Part shown: one piece after another, positions 18,930 through 28,045 of the stretch
Numbering within the stretch: the stretch's first letter is position 1
Layout of the letters: each line of letters starts with the position of its first letter
NCBI GenBank assembly: GCA_021779835.1
Contig: JAJXZX010000028.1
Span: 1 to 41,625 of the forward strand
DNA from: Pseudomonadota bacterium
GTDB lineage: Bacteria > Pseudomonadota > Alphaproteobacteria > Rhodobacterales > Rhodobacteraceae
Length of the DNA: 41,625 nucleotides
Direction: 5' to 3'
Program-made: the position numbers and the translations under genes
Notes under the pieces: generated by a model
Seen by the model: the letters and a program-made list of their open reading frames with translations, nothing else
Databases searched by the model: none
Told to the model about the DNA's origin: nothing

Positions 18930-20165
18930 ATGTCCGATCTCAACGCCGAACTCGAATCCCGTCTGGTCCGTTACGCCGCCATCGACAGCCAGTCGGATGC
19001 CGACAGCGCCACGGCGCCTTCCACGAAAATCCAATATGATCTGCTGCATGTCTTGCAGCACGAATTGGTCGAAATGGGTGCGGCAGAGGTCGAGGTCACC
19101 GACTATGGCACGGTCCTTGCCACCATCCCGGCGACGGCCGAAGGCCCGACCATCGGCTTTCTCGCCCATGTCGACACCGCGCCACAATTCAACGCAACAG
19201 GTGTCAAGCCTCGCGTGATCCGGGGCTACAATGGCGGCGTGATAACCTTTCCCGACAACCCCGATCTGTCGCTGAACCCCGAGGAATTCCCCTACCTGAC
19301 AGAAAAGCAGGGCCACGATATCATCACTGCCTCTGGCCTGACGCTGCTGGGCGCTGATGACAAGGCGGGCGTCGCGATCATCATGTCCGCCGCGCGCCAC
19401 ATGCTGGCCAACCCCCAGATCAAACACCCAAAACTGCGCATCGCTTTCACCCCGGATGAAGAGATCGGGCGTGGCGTGGATAAGCAACTACCCAAGGATC
19501 TCGGCGCCGATTTCGCCTATACTTTCGACGGTGGCGCGGTGGGGGAGATCGAGTACGAGACGTTCTCTGCTGACGGCGCTGTCGTTACAATCAAAGGCGT
19601 TTCGATCCACCCCGGCCTTGCCAAAGATAAGCTGGTGAACGCGATCCATCTGGCCGCCAAGATCATTCAGACCCTGCCGCATGTCACGCTGACGCCCGAG
19701 ACCACGGGCGACCGCGACGGCTTCATCCATGCCACCGACATGAATGGCGGATCGTCAGAGATGCGCATCAAGTTCATCGTTCGCGACTTTGAACTGGACG
19801 GCCTCGCGGCAAAAGGCGCGTTGTTGCAGCAAGTCTGCGCCGCCGTCGCCGCTACCGAACCCCGCGCCGAGATTACCTGCGAGATCACGCCGCAGTACCG
19901 CAACATGCGCTATTGGCTGGAAAGTGACATGACGCCAGTCGACTTTGCCCGCGACGCCGCGCGCTCGCTTGGGGTCGAGCCAGTTTCGGTTCCGATCCGT
20001 GGCGGCACCGATGGCTCTCGGCTGACCGAAATGGGCGTGCCTTGCCCGAACCTGTTTACCGGGATGCAGAACATCCACGGTCCGCTGGAATGGGTTTCGG
20101 TGCAGGACATGGCGCAGGCGACTGCGCTCTGCCTTGCGATCAGCCAGCGTGCCGCGCTTGGCTGA
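18930..20165 (+). CDS. pepT: Peptidase T (tripeptide aminopeptidase)
   Basis: A 411-residue di-zinc M20 metallopeptidase that removes the N-terminal residue from tripeptides in the cytoplasm. Motifs in order: LAHVDTAP (first Zn His and Asp), LLGADDKAG (bridging Asp), FTPDEEIGRGVD (catalytic Glu and Zn Glu), YTFDGG (Zn Asp) and the C-terminal LFTGMQNIHGPLEW (Zn His). Length and motifs match PepT rather than other M20 enzymes. It has its own likely promoter and lies between mdh and sucC, an insertion into a usually adjacent pair with no evident metabolic link. An AGGAGG-like site precedes the ATG. Confidence 0.96.
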   Translation: MSDLNAELESRLVRYAAIDSQSDADSATAPSTKIQYDLLHVLQHELVEMGAAEVEVTDYGTVLATIPATAEGPTIGFLAHVDTAPQFNATGVKPRVIRGYNGGVITFPDNPDLSLNPEEFPYLTEKQGHDIITASGLTLLGADDKAGVAIIMSAARHMLANPQIKHPKLRIAFTPDEEIGRGVDKQLPKDLGADFAYTFDGGAVGEIEYETFSADGAVVTIKGVSIHPGLAKDKLVNAIHLAAKIIQTLPHVTLTPETTGDRDGFIHATDMNGGSSEMRIKFIVRDFELDGLAAKGALLQQVCAAVAATEPRAEITCEITPQYRNMRYWLESDMTPVDFARDAARSLGVEPVSVPIRGGTDGSRLTEMGVPCPNLFTGMQNIHGPLEWVSVQDMAQATALCLAISQRAALG

Positions 20166-20232
20166 CATCGGCGCGCCGGATTCATTCAGCTTTTCCGCAA
20201 TCGAATCAGGTGCACACGCCACGCTTAGTCAA

Positions 20233-20242
20233 TGTGATCACA
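20233..20242. promoter_or_regulatory. Palindrome TGTGATCACA, copy 1, upstream of sucC
   Basis: A perfect 10-bp palindrome in the 206-bp region before sucC. An identical copy begins exactly 21 bp downstream, two helical turns away, so a protein dimer could bind both sites on the same DNA face. The cognate regulator is not known to me. Confidence 0.6.
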
Positions 20243-20253
20243 GTTTTTCAACG

Positions 20254-20263
20254 TGTGATCACA
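20254..20263. promoter_or_regulatory. Palindrome TGTGATCACA, copy 2, upstream of sucC
   Basis: The second identical copy, about 108 bp before the sucC start. The half-sites TGTGA and TCACA resemble CRP/FNR-superfamily half-sites but lack the usual 6-bp spacer. Confidence 0.6.
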
Positions 20264-20371
20264 AATCCCGCTATTTTCGCCCTAAACGTCCACCTCGCGC
20301 TGAATTGCGTTTGTAGGGCGTTAAACTTGTGCCATTAGCCTGCCCAAATTCTTCAACGATGGGATCTGTTC

Positions 20372-21565
20372 ATGAACATCCACGAATACCAGGCCAAGGC
20401 GCTGCTGCGCAGCTACGGCGCCCCGGTTTCCGACGGCCGCGTCGTCTTGCGCGCGGACGAGGCGAAGACGGCGGCGGGCGAACTGGATGGCCCGCTTTGG
20501 GTCGTGAAGGCGCAGATCCACGCAGGCGGTCGCGGCAAGGGTCATTTCAAAGAGGCTGAAGCGGGTGAAAAAGGCGGCGTCCGTCTGGCCCGGTCGGTCG
20601 AGGAAGCCGCTCAGATGGCGCATCAGATGCTGGGCCGCACGCTGGTCACGCACCAGACCGGACCGCACGGCAAGGTCGTGAACCGCATCTACATCGAAGA
20701 TGGTTCTGACATCGCCAAGGAATTCTACCTCGCGCTGCTGATCGACCGTCAAACCAGCCGCATCTCGATCGTCTGCTCGACCGAGGGCGGCATGGACATC
20801 GAAGAAGTCGCGGCCCACACGCCCGAGAAAATCCTTTCGTTCTCCGTCGATCCGGCCACCGGCCTGCAAGGCTTCCACGGCCGCCGCGTCGCCTTCGCCC
20901 TCGGGCTGGAAGGCAAGCAGGTTGGCAAATGCGTTGATCTGCTGTCGAAGCTTTACAAATGCTTCGTCGAAAAAGACGCTGAGATGCTGGAGATCAACCC
21001 GCTGATCCTGATGCCCTCGGGCGATCTGAAATGCCTTGACGCCAAGATGGGCTTTGACGGCAACGCGATGTATCGCCACGCGGACATCGCCGCCCTGCGC
21101 GATGAGACGGAAGAAGACCCCAAGGAACTCGCGGCCTCCAAGTTCGACCTGAACTACATCGCGCTGGATGGCGAGATCGGCTGCATGGTCAACGGCGCGG
21201 GTCTCGCCATGGCCACGATGGACATCATCAAACTTTACGGTGCCGAACCGGCCAACTTCCTTGACGTTGGCGGCGGCGCCACCAAGGAAAAGGTGACAGA
21301 GGCGTTTAAGATCATCACCTCGGACCCGAACGTCAAAGGCATCCTCGTCAACATCTTTGGCGGCATCATGCGCTGCGACGTCATCGCCGAGGGCGTGATC
21401 GCCGCGGTGAAAGAGGTCGGCCTGAAGGTGCCGCTGGTGGTGCGCCTTGAGGGCACCAACGTCGAGAAGGGCAAAGAGATCATCCAGAACTCTGGCCTGA
21501 ACGTCATCGCGGGCGACAACCTCTCGGATGCCGCACAGAAAATCGTCAAAGCGGTGAAGGGGTAA
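20372..21565 (+). CDS. sucC: Succinyl-CoA synthetase beta subunit
   Basis: A 397-residue ATP-grasp subunit of the TCA-cycle enzyme that makes ATP or GTP from succinyl-CoA. The N-terminus [18 protein letters not shown] is diagnostic. The nucleotide-binding segment [14 protein letters not shown] and the C-terminal [15 protein letters not shown] loop (succinate/CoA site) are present. It is the first gene of the sucCD pair, 4 bp before sucD, and is preceded by two tandem palindromes likely to control the cluster. Confidence 0.98.
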   Translation: MNIHEYQAKALLRSYGAPVSDGRVVLRADEAKTAAGELDGPLWVVKAQIHAGGRGKGHFKEAEAGEKGGVRLARSVEEAAQMAHQMLGRTLVTHQTGPHGKVVNRIYIEDGSDIAKEFYLALLIDRQTSRISIVCSTEGGMDIEEVAAHTPEKILSFSVDPATGLQGFHGRRVAFALGLEGKQVGKCVDLLSKLYKCFVEKDAEMLEINPLILMPSGDLKCLDAKMGFDGNAMYRHADIAALRDETEEDPKELAASKFDLNYIALDGEIGCMVNGAGLAMATMDIIKLYGAEPANFLDVGGGATKEKVTEAFKIITSDPNVKGILVNIFGGIMRCDVIAEGVIAAVKEVGLKVPLVVRLEGTNVEKGKEIIQNSGLNVIAGDNLSDAAQKIVKAVKG

Positions 21566-21569
21566 TACT

Positions 21570-22454
21570 ATGGCAATTCTCGTCAACGAAAACACCAAGG
21601 TGATCTGCCAAGGCTTCACCGGCTCTCAGGGCACCTTCCACTCGGAACAGGCCATCGCCTATGGCACCAAGATGGTTGGCGGCGTGACCCCCGGCAAAGG
21701 TGGCACGGACCACCTGGGCCTGCCGGTGTTCAACTCGGTCCACGAAGCACGGGCCATGACTGGCGCCAATGCTTCGGTGATCTATGTGCCGCCGCCGTTC
21801 GCCGCCGATTCCATCCTTGAAGCGATCGACGCCGAGATGGAGCTGATCGTCTGCATCACCGAAGGCATCCCGGTGCTCGACATGATGAAGGTGAAACGCG
21901 CGCTGGAAGGGTCGAAATCCCGCCTTATCGGGCCGAACTGCCCCGGCGTAATCACCCCCAACGCCTGCAAAATCGGCATTATGCCGGGCCACATCCACCG
22001 TCGCGGCTCTGTCGGCGTCGTATCCCGCTCTGGCACGCTGACCTATGAGGCGGTGAAACAGACCTCAGACCTCGGCCTTGGCCAGTCCACCGCGGTGGGC
22101 ATCGGCGGCGACCCGATCAAGGGCACCGAGCATATCGACGTGCTGGAAATGTTCCTCGCCGATCCGGAAACCCATTCGATCATCATGATCGGCGAGATCG
22201 GCGGCGCTGCGGAAGAGGACGCCGCGCAGTTCCTCGCTGACGAGCGCAAAAAGGGCCGCTGGAAACCGACCGCAGGTTTCATCGCGGGCCGCACCGCGCC
22301 CAAAGGCCGCCGCATGGGCCACGCAGGCGCCATCGTTGCTGGCGGCAAAGGCGACGCGGAATCGAAGATCGAGGCGATGAAATCCGCAGGCATCATCGTT
22401 GCCGACAGCCCCGCAGGTCTGGGCGAGGCCGTGATGAAAGCGATCGGCAAATAA
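21570..22454 (+). CDS. sucD: Succinyl-CoA synthetase alpha subunit
   Basis: A 294-residue CoA-binding subunit. The N-terminus has the CoA-binding [13 protein letters not shown] motif (residues ~15-27). The phosphorylated active-site His is His251 in [16 protein letters not shown], and GPNCPGVI is the second family signature. It forms the heterotetramer with SucC and starts 4 bp after it. A strong hairpin with T-run follows the stop (22463-22494), separating it from sucA. Confidence 0.98.
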   Translation: MAILVNENTKVICQGFTGSQGTFHSEQAIAYGTKMVGGVTPGKGGTDHLGLPVFNSVHEARAMTGANASVIYVPPPFAADSILEAIDAEMELIVCITEGIPVLDMMKVKRALEGSKSRLIGPNCPGVITPNACKIGIMPGHIHRRGSVGVVSRSGTLTYEAVKQTSDLGLGQSTAVGIGGDPIKGTEHIDVLEMFLADPETHSIIMIGEIGGAAEEDAAQFLADERKKGRWKPTAGFIAGRTAPKGRRMGHAGAIVAGGKGDAESKIEAMKSAGIIVADSPAGLGEAVMKAIGK

Positions 22455-22462
22455 TAACCCTA

Positions 22463-22494
22463 CCCGCGCCGCAAATCCTTGTGGCGCGGGTTTT
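22463..22494 (+). terminator. Intrinsic terminator or attenuator between sucD and sucA
   Basis: CCCGCGCC (22463-22470) pairs perfectly with GGCGCGGG (22483-22490) and is followed by TTTT. It lies 8 bp after the sucD stop and 19 bp before the sucA start, so readthrough or an internal promoter must supply sucA transcripts. Confidence 0.75.
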
Positions 22495-22512
22495 CCACCT
22501 TCAGGTGCAGCC

Positions 22513-25473
22513 ATGACCGAGCAATCCCACAACGACCAGTTCCACGCCTCCGCCTTCCTTGACGGGGCGAATGCCGAATACATTGACCAGCTTCAAGCGC
22601 GTTTTGCCGCCGATCCGGCATCCGTCGATGCTGGTTGGGCAGAATTCTTCCGCGCGCTGGGCGACAGCGACATGGATGCCAAGAAACAGGCGAACGGGCC
22701 GAGCTGGTCGCGCAACGACTGGCCGCCGATGCCGGTTGACGAACTGACCTCGGCTCTGACTGGTGAGTGGCCTGCCGCCGCCAATGAAATGAAATCCGCT
22801 GGGCCGAAGATCGCCGCCAAGGCCGCTGAGGCGGGCATCAGCCTGTCCGACGCGCAGGTGCAGCGCGCCGTGCTGGATTCGATCCGTGCGCTGATGATTA
22901 TTCGCGCCTACCGCATCCGCGGCCACCTCGCCGCCGATCTTGACCCGCTCAAACTGGTCGACACCAACACCCATCCGGAGCTTGATCCGAAATCCTACGG
23001 CTTTACCGAGGCCGACATGGACCGCCCGATCTTCATCGACAACGTGCTTGGCCTGCAAGTCGCATCGATGCGCCAGATCATCGACATCGTGAAACGCACC
23101 TATTGCGGCACCTTCGCGCTGCAATACATGCATATTTCCGATCCCGAACAAGCGGCTTGGCTCAAGGAGCGCATCGAGGGCTACGGCAAGGAAATCTCCT
23201 TCACCCGCGAGGGGCGCAAGGCGATCCTGAACAAGCTGGTCGAGGCTGAAGGCTTCGAAAAATTCCTCCACGTCAAATACATGGGCACCAAGCGCTTTGG
23301 ACTTGATGGCGGCGAAAGCCTGATCCCAGCGATGGAGCAGATCATCAAGCGCGGTGGCAACCTTGGTGTCAAAGAGGTCGTCGTTGGGATGCCGCACCGT
23401 GGTCGCCTGTCGGTTCTGGCGAATGTCATGGCCAAGCCGTATCGCGCGATCTTCAACGAATTTCAGGGTGGCAGCTTCAAACCCGAGGATGTGGATGGTT
23501 CCGGTGACGTGAAATACCACCTCGGCGCCTCGTCCGACCGCACCTTTGATGGCAACACCGTCCACCTCAGCCTGACCGCAAACCCTTCGCACCTTGAGGC
23601 GGTAAACCCGGTCGTGCTGGGCAAGGTGCGCGCGAAACAGGAACAGTTCGGCGACAAGTCCCGCCACACGGTCTTGCCGATCCTGCTGCACGGCGATGCG
23701 GCGTTTGCCGGTCAGGGCGTCGTGGCAGAATGCTTCGGCATGTCCGGCCTTGTCGGTCACCGCACCGGCGGCACGATTCATGTCGTGGTAAACAACCAGA
23801 TCGGCTTTACCACCGCGCCGTCGTTCAGCCGGTCCAGCCCCTACCCGACCGACATCGCCCTGATGGTCGAAGCACCGATCTTCCACGTCAACGGCGACGA
23901 TCCAGAGGCCGTGGTGCATGCCGCCAAGGTCGCGACAGAGTTCCGCCAGAAGTTCCACAAAGACGTGGTGATTGACATCTTCTGCTATCGCCGCTTCGGC
24001 CACAACGAGGGGGATGAACCGATGTTCACAAACCCCGTCATGTATACCCGGATCAAGAAGCAGAAAACCACACTGCAGCTTTATACCGAGCGTTTGGTCA
24101 AGGACGGCTTGATCCCTGAGGGCGAGATTGAAGACATGAAGGCGGCCTTCCAGGCCCACCTGAATGGTGAATTCGAAGCTGGTAAGGATTACAAGCCGAA
24201 CAAGGCCGACTGGCTTGATGGCCGCTGGTCGGGCATCAACCGCGAGGGCGAGGAATATCAGGCGGGCCAGACCGCTATCGCACCAGAAACGCTGGCAGAT
24301 GTCGGCGCTGCGTTGACCCGTGTGCCCGAGGGCTTCGATCTGCACAAAACCGTCGGCCGCCTGCTGGACGCCAAAAGCCAGATGCTCTCTACCGGCAAGG
24401 GCTTCGACTGGGCCACGGCAGAGGCGCTGGCGTTCGGCAGCCTCGCGACGGAAGGCTACCCGGTTCGCCTCTCGGGTCAGGATTGCACGCGCGGCACCTT
24501 CAGCCAGCGTCACTCTGCCTTCATCGATCAATCGACCGAGGAACGCTATTACCCGCTGAACAACATCCGTGCGGGACAGGCGCGTTACGAAGTCATCGAT
24601 TCGATGCTGTCGGAATACGCGGTGCTTGGGTTTGAATATGGCTATTCGCTGGCCGAACCGAACACGCTGACCCTGTGGGAGGCGCAGTTTGGCGACTTCG
24701 CCAACGGTGCGCAGATCATGTTCGATCAGTTCATTTCGTCTGGCGAATCCAAATGGTTGCGTATGTCTGGCCTTGTCTGTCTGTTGCCGCATGGCTTCGA
24801 AGGGCAGGGGCCGGAGCACTCCTCGGCGCGCCTTGAGCGGTTCCTGACCATGTGCGCGCAGGAAAACTGGATCGTTGCGAACTGTTCGACGCCCGCCAAC
24901 TACTTCCACATCCTGCGTCGCCAGATTCACCGCAGCTTCCGCAAGCCGCTGGTGCTGATGACGCCGAAATCGCTGCTGCGGCACCCGCTCTGCATCTCGG
25001 ATGCAGAGGATTTCACCACTGGCTCTGCCTTCCATCGTGTCCTGTGGGACGATGCGCAAAAGGGCCACTCTGACACCCAGCTTAAGCCCGACGCCAAGAT
25101 CAAACGCGTCGTTCTCTGCTCGGGTAAGGTTTACTTTGACCTGCTGGCAGAGCGTGACAAGCGCGGCATCGACGATGTCTACCTGATGCGGCTCGAACAA
25201 TTCTACCCGTTCCCGGCGATGTCGCTGTCCAAGGAGCTTGAACGCTTCAAGGGCGCTGAAATCGTCTGGTGCCAGGAAGAGCCGAAGAACCAAGGCGCAT
25301 GGAGCTTTATCGAGCCGAATATCGAATGGGTTCTAAACCGTCTCGGCTCCAAGCATCAGCGCCCGCGTTACGTCGGTCGCGCGGCTTCGGCCTCGCCCGC
25401 AACGGGGTTGGCCAGCCAGCACAAAGCACAGCAAGAGGCGCTCGTTTCCGAAGCGCTGACGATCGGAGGATAA
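22513..25473 (+). CDS. sucA: 2-oxoglutarate dehydrogenase E1 component
   Basis: A 986-residue thiamine-diphosphate decarboxylase that forms the succinylated lipoyl intermediate in the 2-oxoglutarate dehydrogenase complex. The N-terminal E2-binding region contains YIDQLQARFAADPASVDAGWAEFF. The catalytic core has VVGMPHRGRLSVLANV, the thiamine site GDAAFAGQGVVAE and NNQIGFTT. The C-terminal half contains QDCTRGTFSQRHSAF and HGFEGQGPEHSSARLERFL. It ends 3 bp before odhB. Length and motifs are standard. The very long open frame on the opposite strand (22501-25293) is a codon-bias shadow. Confidence 0.98.
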   Translation: MTEQSHNDQFHASAFLDGANAEYIDQLQARFAADPASVDAGWAEFFRALGDSDMDAKKQANGPSWSRNDWPPMPVDELTSALTGEWPAAANEMKSAGPKIAAKAAEAGISLSDAQVQRAVLDSIRALMIIRAYRIRGHLAADLDPLKLVDTNTHPELDPKSYGFTEADMDRPIFIDNVLGLQVASMRQIIDIVKRTYCGTFALQYMHISDPEQAAWLKERIEGYGKEISFTREGRKAILNKLVEAEGFEKFLHVKYMGTKRFGLDGGESLIPAMEQIIKRGGNLGVKEVVVGMPHRGRLSVLANVMAKPYRAIFNEFQGGSFKPEDVDGSGDVKYHLGASSDRTFDGNTVHLSLTANPSHLEAVNPVVLGKVRAKQEQFGDKSRHTVLPILLHGDAAFAGQGVVAECFGMSGLVGHRTGGTIHVVVNNQIGFTTAPSFSRSSPYPTDIALMVEAPIFHVNGDDPEAVVHAAKVATEFRQKFHKDVVIDIFCYRRFGHNEGDEPMFTNPVMYTRIKKQKTTLQLYTERLVKDGLIPEGEIEDMKAAFQAHLNGEFEAGKDYKPNKADWLDGRWSGINREGEEYQAGQTAIAPETLADVGAALTRVPEGFDLHKTVGRLLDAKSQMLSTGKGFDWATAEALAFGSLATEGYPVRLSGQDCTRGTFSQRHSAFIDQSTEERYYPLNNIRAGQARYEVIDSMLSEYAVLGFEYGYSLAEPNTLTLWEAQFGDFANGAQIMFDQFISSGESKWLRMSGLVCLLPHGFEGQGPEHSSARLERFLTMCAQENWIVANCSTPANYFHILRRQIHRSFRKPLVLMTPKSLLRHPLCISDAEDFTTGSAFHRVLWDDAQKGHSDTQLKPDAKIKRVVLCSGKVYFDLLAERDKRGIDDVYLMRLEQFYPFPAMSLSKELERFKGAEIVWCQEEPKNQGAWSFIEPNIEWVLNRLGSKHQRPRYVGRAASASPATGLASQHKAQQEALVSEALTIGG

Positions 25474-25476
25474 CTG

Positions 25477-26976
25477 ATGGCAACCGAAGTCCGCGTTCCG
25501 ACGCTTGGCGAAAGCGTCTCGGAGGCGACCGTCGCCACCTGGTTCAAGAAGGCAGGCGACCTCGTCGCCGCCGACGAGATGCTGTGTGAGCTGGAGACAG
25601 ACAAGGTGACGGTCGAGGTTCACTCGCCCGTCGCTGGCAGACTGGTTGAAATCGTGGCGCCCGAAGGCACCACCGTCGGCGTGGCCGCGCTTTTGGCGCA
25701 GGTCGGCGAGGCAGAGGCCGCCATGGCCGAACAGAAGACGAAAAAGAGTGCCAAGGCTGAAGCCGGTGCAGGAGAAAGCAAGATGATTGACGTGAACGTG
25801 CCCACGTTGGGTGAAAGTGTCTCCGAGGCGACGGTCTCGACCTGGTTCAAGAAGGTCGGCGATACCGTTGCGCAGGACGAAATGCTGTGTGAGCTGGAAA
25901 CCGACAAGGTGTCGGTCGAGGTTCCCTCGCCCGCCGCAGGTGTAATTACCGAAATCCTCGCGCCCGAAGGCTCCACCGTCGCTGCGGCTGGCAAGCTCGC
26001 CGTGATCTCGACCGACGGCGCTGCCGTTGCAGCCGCTCCGGTCGCCGCGGCACCGGCCCAGGCCCCGGCGGCAGCAGCCAAGGACGTTGAAGATTCCCCC
26101 TCCGCCAAGAAAGCCATGGCCGAGGCGAACATCTCCCGCGACGCCGTCACCGCCACTGGCCGCGATGGCCGCGTGATGAAGGATGATGTGGCGCGCGCCG
26201 TCGCCGCCGCCACGGCCACGCCTGCACCGGCGCCCATGCCCGCCGCCGTGCGCGCGCCGGTTCCGGTCGATGACGCCGCCCGCGAGGAACGCGTCAAGAT
26301 GACCCGCCTTCGCCAGACCATTGCGCGCCGCCTGAAAGATGCGCAGAACACTGCTGCGATGCTGACCACCTACAACGAGGTGGACATGTCCGGCATTATG
26401 GAATTGCGTAACGAATACAAAGACATCTTTGAGAAGAAGCATAAGGCGAAGCTTGGCTTCATGTCCTTCTTCGTCAAGGCTTGCACCCATGCTCTGAAGG
26501 AAGTGCCCGAGGTCAACGCAGAGATCGATGGCACGGATGTTGTCTATAAAAACTACGTTCACATGGGCGTGGCCGTCGGAACTCCTTCCGGCCTCGTCGT
26601 TCCCGTCGTTCGTGACGCCGACCAGATGTCGTTTGCCGCGATCGAAAAGAAGATCGCTGAACTCGGCCTGCGCGCGCGTGATGGCAAACTGTCGATGGCC
26701 GAAATGCAGGGCGGTTCGTTCACCATCTCTAACGGCGGCGTCTATGGCTCGCTCATGTCCTCGCCGATCCTCAACCCGCCGCAATCGGGCATCCTTGGTA
26801 TGCACAAAATCCAGGACCGCCCGGTGGTGGTAAAGGGCCAGATCGTCATCCGTCCGATGATGTATCTCGCACTGTCCTATGACCATCGCGTGGTTGATGG
26901 CAAAGGAGCGGTGACTTTCCTCGTCCGCGTCAAGGAGGCGCTGGAAGATCCGCGCCGTCTGTTGATGGACCTCTGA
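25477..26976 (+). CDS. odhB: Dihydrolipoyllysine-residue succinyltransferase (OdhB/SucB) with two lipoyl domains
   Basis: The 499-residue E2 core of 2-oxoglutarate dehydrogenase. Two lipoyl domains lie at residues ~3-77 and ~104-178, with lipoyl lysines Lys43 and Lys144 in ELETDKV. An Ala/Pro-rich linker follows, then the E3/E1-binding domain at ~206-242 ([14 protein letters not shown]...[11 protein letters not shown]) and the acyltransferase core with catalytic His470 and Asp474 in DHRVVDG. The best known OdhB/SucB proteins have one lipoyl domain and about 400 residues. The second domain here is offset by exactly 101 codons and remains similar at DNA level, indicating an internal duplication. 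A 13-bp hairpin follows the stop. Confidence 0.97.
   Translation: MATEVRVPTLGESVSEATVATWFKKAGDLVAADEMLCELETDKVTVEVHSPVAGRLVEIVAPEGTTVGVAALLAQVGEAEAAMAEQKTKKSAKAEAGAGESKMIDVNVPTLGESVSEATVSTWFKKVGDTVAQDEMLCELETDKVSVEVPSPAAGVITEILAPEGSTVAAAGKLAVISTDGAAVAAAPVAAAPAQAPAAAAKDVEDSPSAKKAMAEANISRDAVTATGRDGRVMKDDVARAVAAATATPAPAPMPAAVRAPVPVDDAAREERVKMTRLRQTIARRLKDAQNTAAMLTTYNEVDMSGIMELRNEYKDIFEKKHKAKLGFMSFFVKACTHALKEVPEVNAEIDGTDVVYKNYVHMGVAVGTPSGLVVPVVRDADQMSFAAIEKKIAELGLRARDGKLSMAEMQGGSFTISNGGVYGSLMSSPILNPPQSGILGMHKIQDRPVVVKGQIVIRPMMYLALSYDHRVVDGKGAVTFLVRVKEALEDPRRLLMDL
25489..26001 (+). repeat. Duplicated lipoyl-domain coding segment within odhB
   Basis: About 210 bp starting at 25489 is repeated from 25792 (period 303 bp). 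Both copies encode [28 protein letters not shown] and APEG in register. Nucleotide identity is high around the lipoyl lysine and lower in the linker. Confidence 0.85.
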
Positions 26977-26981
26977 AATAT

Positions 26982-27011
26982 GTGGCGCCTGCCCGTAGGG
27001 GCGGGCGCCAC
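26982..27011 (+). other. Stable hairpin after odhB without a T-run
   Basis: GTGGCGCCTGCCC (26982-26994) pairs with GGGCGGGCGCCAC (26999-27011) around a GTAG loop, with one G-U pair. The absence of a following T-run argues for an mRNA 3'-end-stabilising or processing stem rather than a strong intrinsic terminator. Confidence 0.6.
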
Positions 27012-27101
27012 TACCAAACTGCGGAGGTCACTTGCCTTGACGTCCTCGCCAACAGCGCCGATCCTGCCGCGGCACGCGTCCCCCATCCGAAAGGCCGACC
27101 T

Positions 27102-27491
27102 ATGCTAACCAGCGAACTCAACATCCTTGCGATCTACGGCCTTTTCGTCTGCCTTACCGTTTTGGCGCAGGCCTCCGGCGCGATGACGCAACTCGATATG
27201 GGCTATCTGCTCTCTTCGCGCGACGGCCACCGCACCTTGACCGGCATGGTTGCCCGTTTGGAGCGCGCGCTTAACAACTCGGTCGTCGGTATGGCGCTTT
27301 TCGCGCCTGCGATTCTGATCCTGCAGGCCAAGTCTGGCTTTAACGCCACGACGCTGATCGCGGCACAGATCTTCCTGTTGGCCCGGGTGCTTTATCTGCC
27401 CGCCTATGTTTTCAATCTCGTCGGCTTCCGCACCCTGGTTTGGCTGGTCGGTTTTGCGATGACGATCCTGCTCTACGCCCTCGGTCTCTGA
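27102..27491 (+). CDS. MAPEG family membrane protein
   Basis: A 129-residue, four-helix membrane protein resembling the MAPEG family (membrane-associated proteins in eicosanoid and glutathione metabolism). Seen: LNILAIYGLFVCLTVLAQ as helix 1, a polar loop with LSSRDGHRTLTGMVARLERALNNSVVGMALFAP containing the family-type RxxxAxxN segment, and two further helices with LARVLYLPAYVFN. The frame is open 40 codons upstream, but ATG at 27102 starts at the first helix and clears the hairpin after odhB. It lies within the odhB-lpdA interval. Its role there is unknown; family membership does not establish glutathione chemistry. Confidence 0.78.
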   Translation: MLTSELNILAIYGLFVCLTVLAQASGAMTQLDMGYLLSSRDGHRTLTGMVARLERALNNSVVGMALFAPAILILQAKSGFNATTLIAAQIFLLARVLYLPAYVFNLVGFRTLVWLVGFAMTILLYALGL

Positions 27492-27497
27492 CGCCAC

Positions 27498-27929
27498 ATG
27501 CAAGCACGCCAGCTTTACCTTGTCGCTTTGTTCACCGCTGCCCTCGCGGTCTTTGCGTCGGCGACGTATTTCGGCCTGCTGGGGCTACCGAAACCATCCG
27601 CCGGCGTTAATGCGAACGGCGTCGGTTTCACTGCGGCAATGGCGATTCTGTGCAACCTGATAGCGGTGCATCGGCTCGCCGACAGGCTCCACATCAAATT
27701 CCCCGAGATGTTACGCACCTTGTTAGAGATTGCGGTCACGGGACTCGCCTTCCTATTTGTTCTCTACCACCTCACCAAACTCTTTCCCTATGCTGGACCG
27801 GTTGCCACCACTATCGACGCCATCATCCCTGCGCCGATCTTGCATTGGGCCAGTCTTGCGCCCGGCCTGATTGGGCTTCTTCTGACGCAGGTGATTTGGC
27901 GTAGCAGGGGCAGAGGGCCTGTTGGCTGA
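27498..27929 (+). CDS. Conserved-looking small membrane protein of unknown function
   Basis: A 143-residue protein I do not recognise. It has about four hydrophobic segments: LYLVALFTAALAVFASATYFGLL near the N-terminus, FTAAMAILCNLIAVH, LLEIAVTGLAFLFVLYHL and a C-terminal LAPGLIGLLLTQVIW, with a short basic tail. It starts 6 bp after the MAPEG gene and precedes lpdA by 116 bp, so it probably belongs to the same transcript. No catalytic motif is visible. Its topology resembles the MAPEG neighbour, but sequence similarity between them is not obvious. Confidence 0.7.
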   Translation: MQARQLYLVALFTAALAVFASATYFGLLGLPKPSAGVNANGVGFTAAMAILCNLIAVHRLADRLHIKFPEMLRTLLEIAVTGLAFLFVLYHLTKLFPYAGPVATTIDAIIPAPILHWASLAPGLIGLLLTQVIWRSRGRGPVG

Positions 27930-28045
27930 AATCTGATGACCAAACCGAACGTTTTGCGCGATGCAAACATCCTCGGGACGACCGCGTGGCAGACGGCCCC
28001 CGGCGCCCGCCCAAAGACCGCCCAAACGGGCAAAGGAGGCCCTGA

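Noticed and set aside
22501..25293. A 930-codon open frame on the minus strand opposite sucA
   Set aside because: It is the codon-bias shadow of a clear 2-oxoglutarate dehydrogenase E1 gene. It has no recognisable motif, has low-complexity shadow composition, and would cover an essential gene completely.
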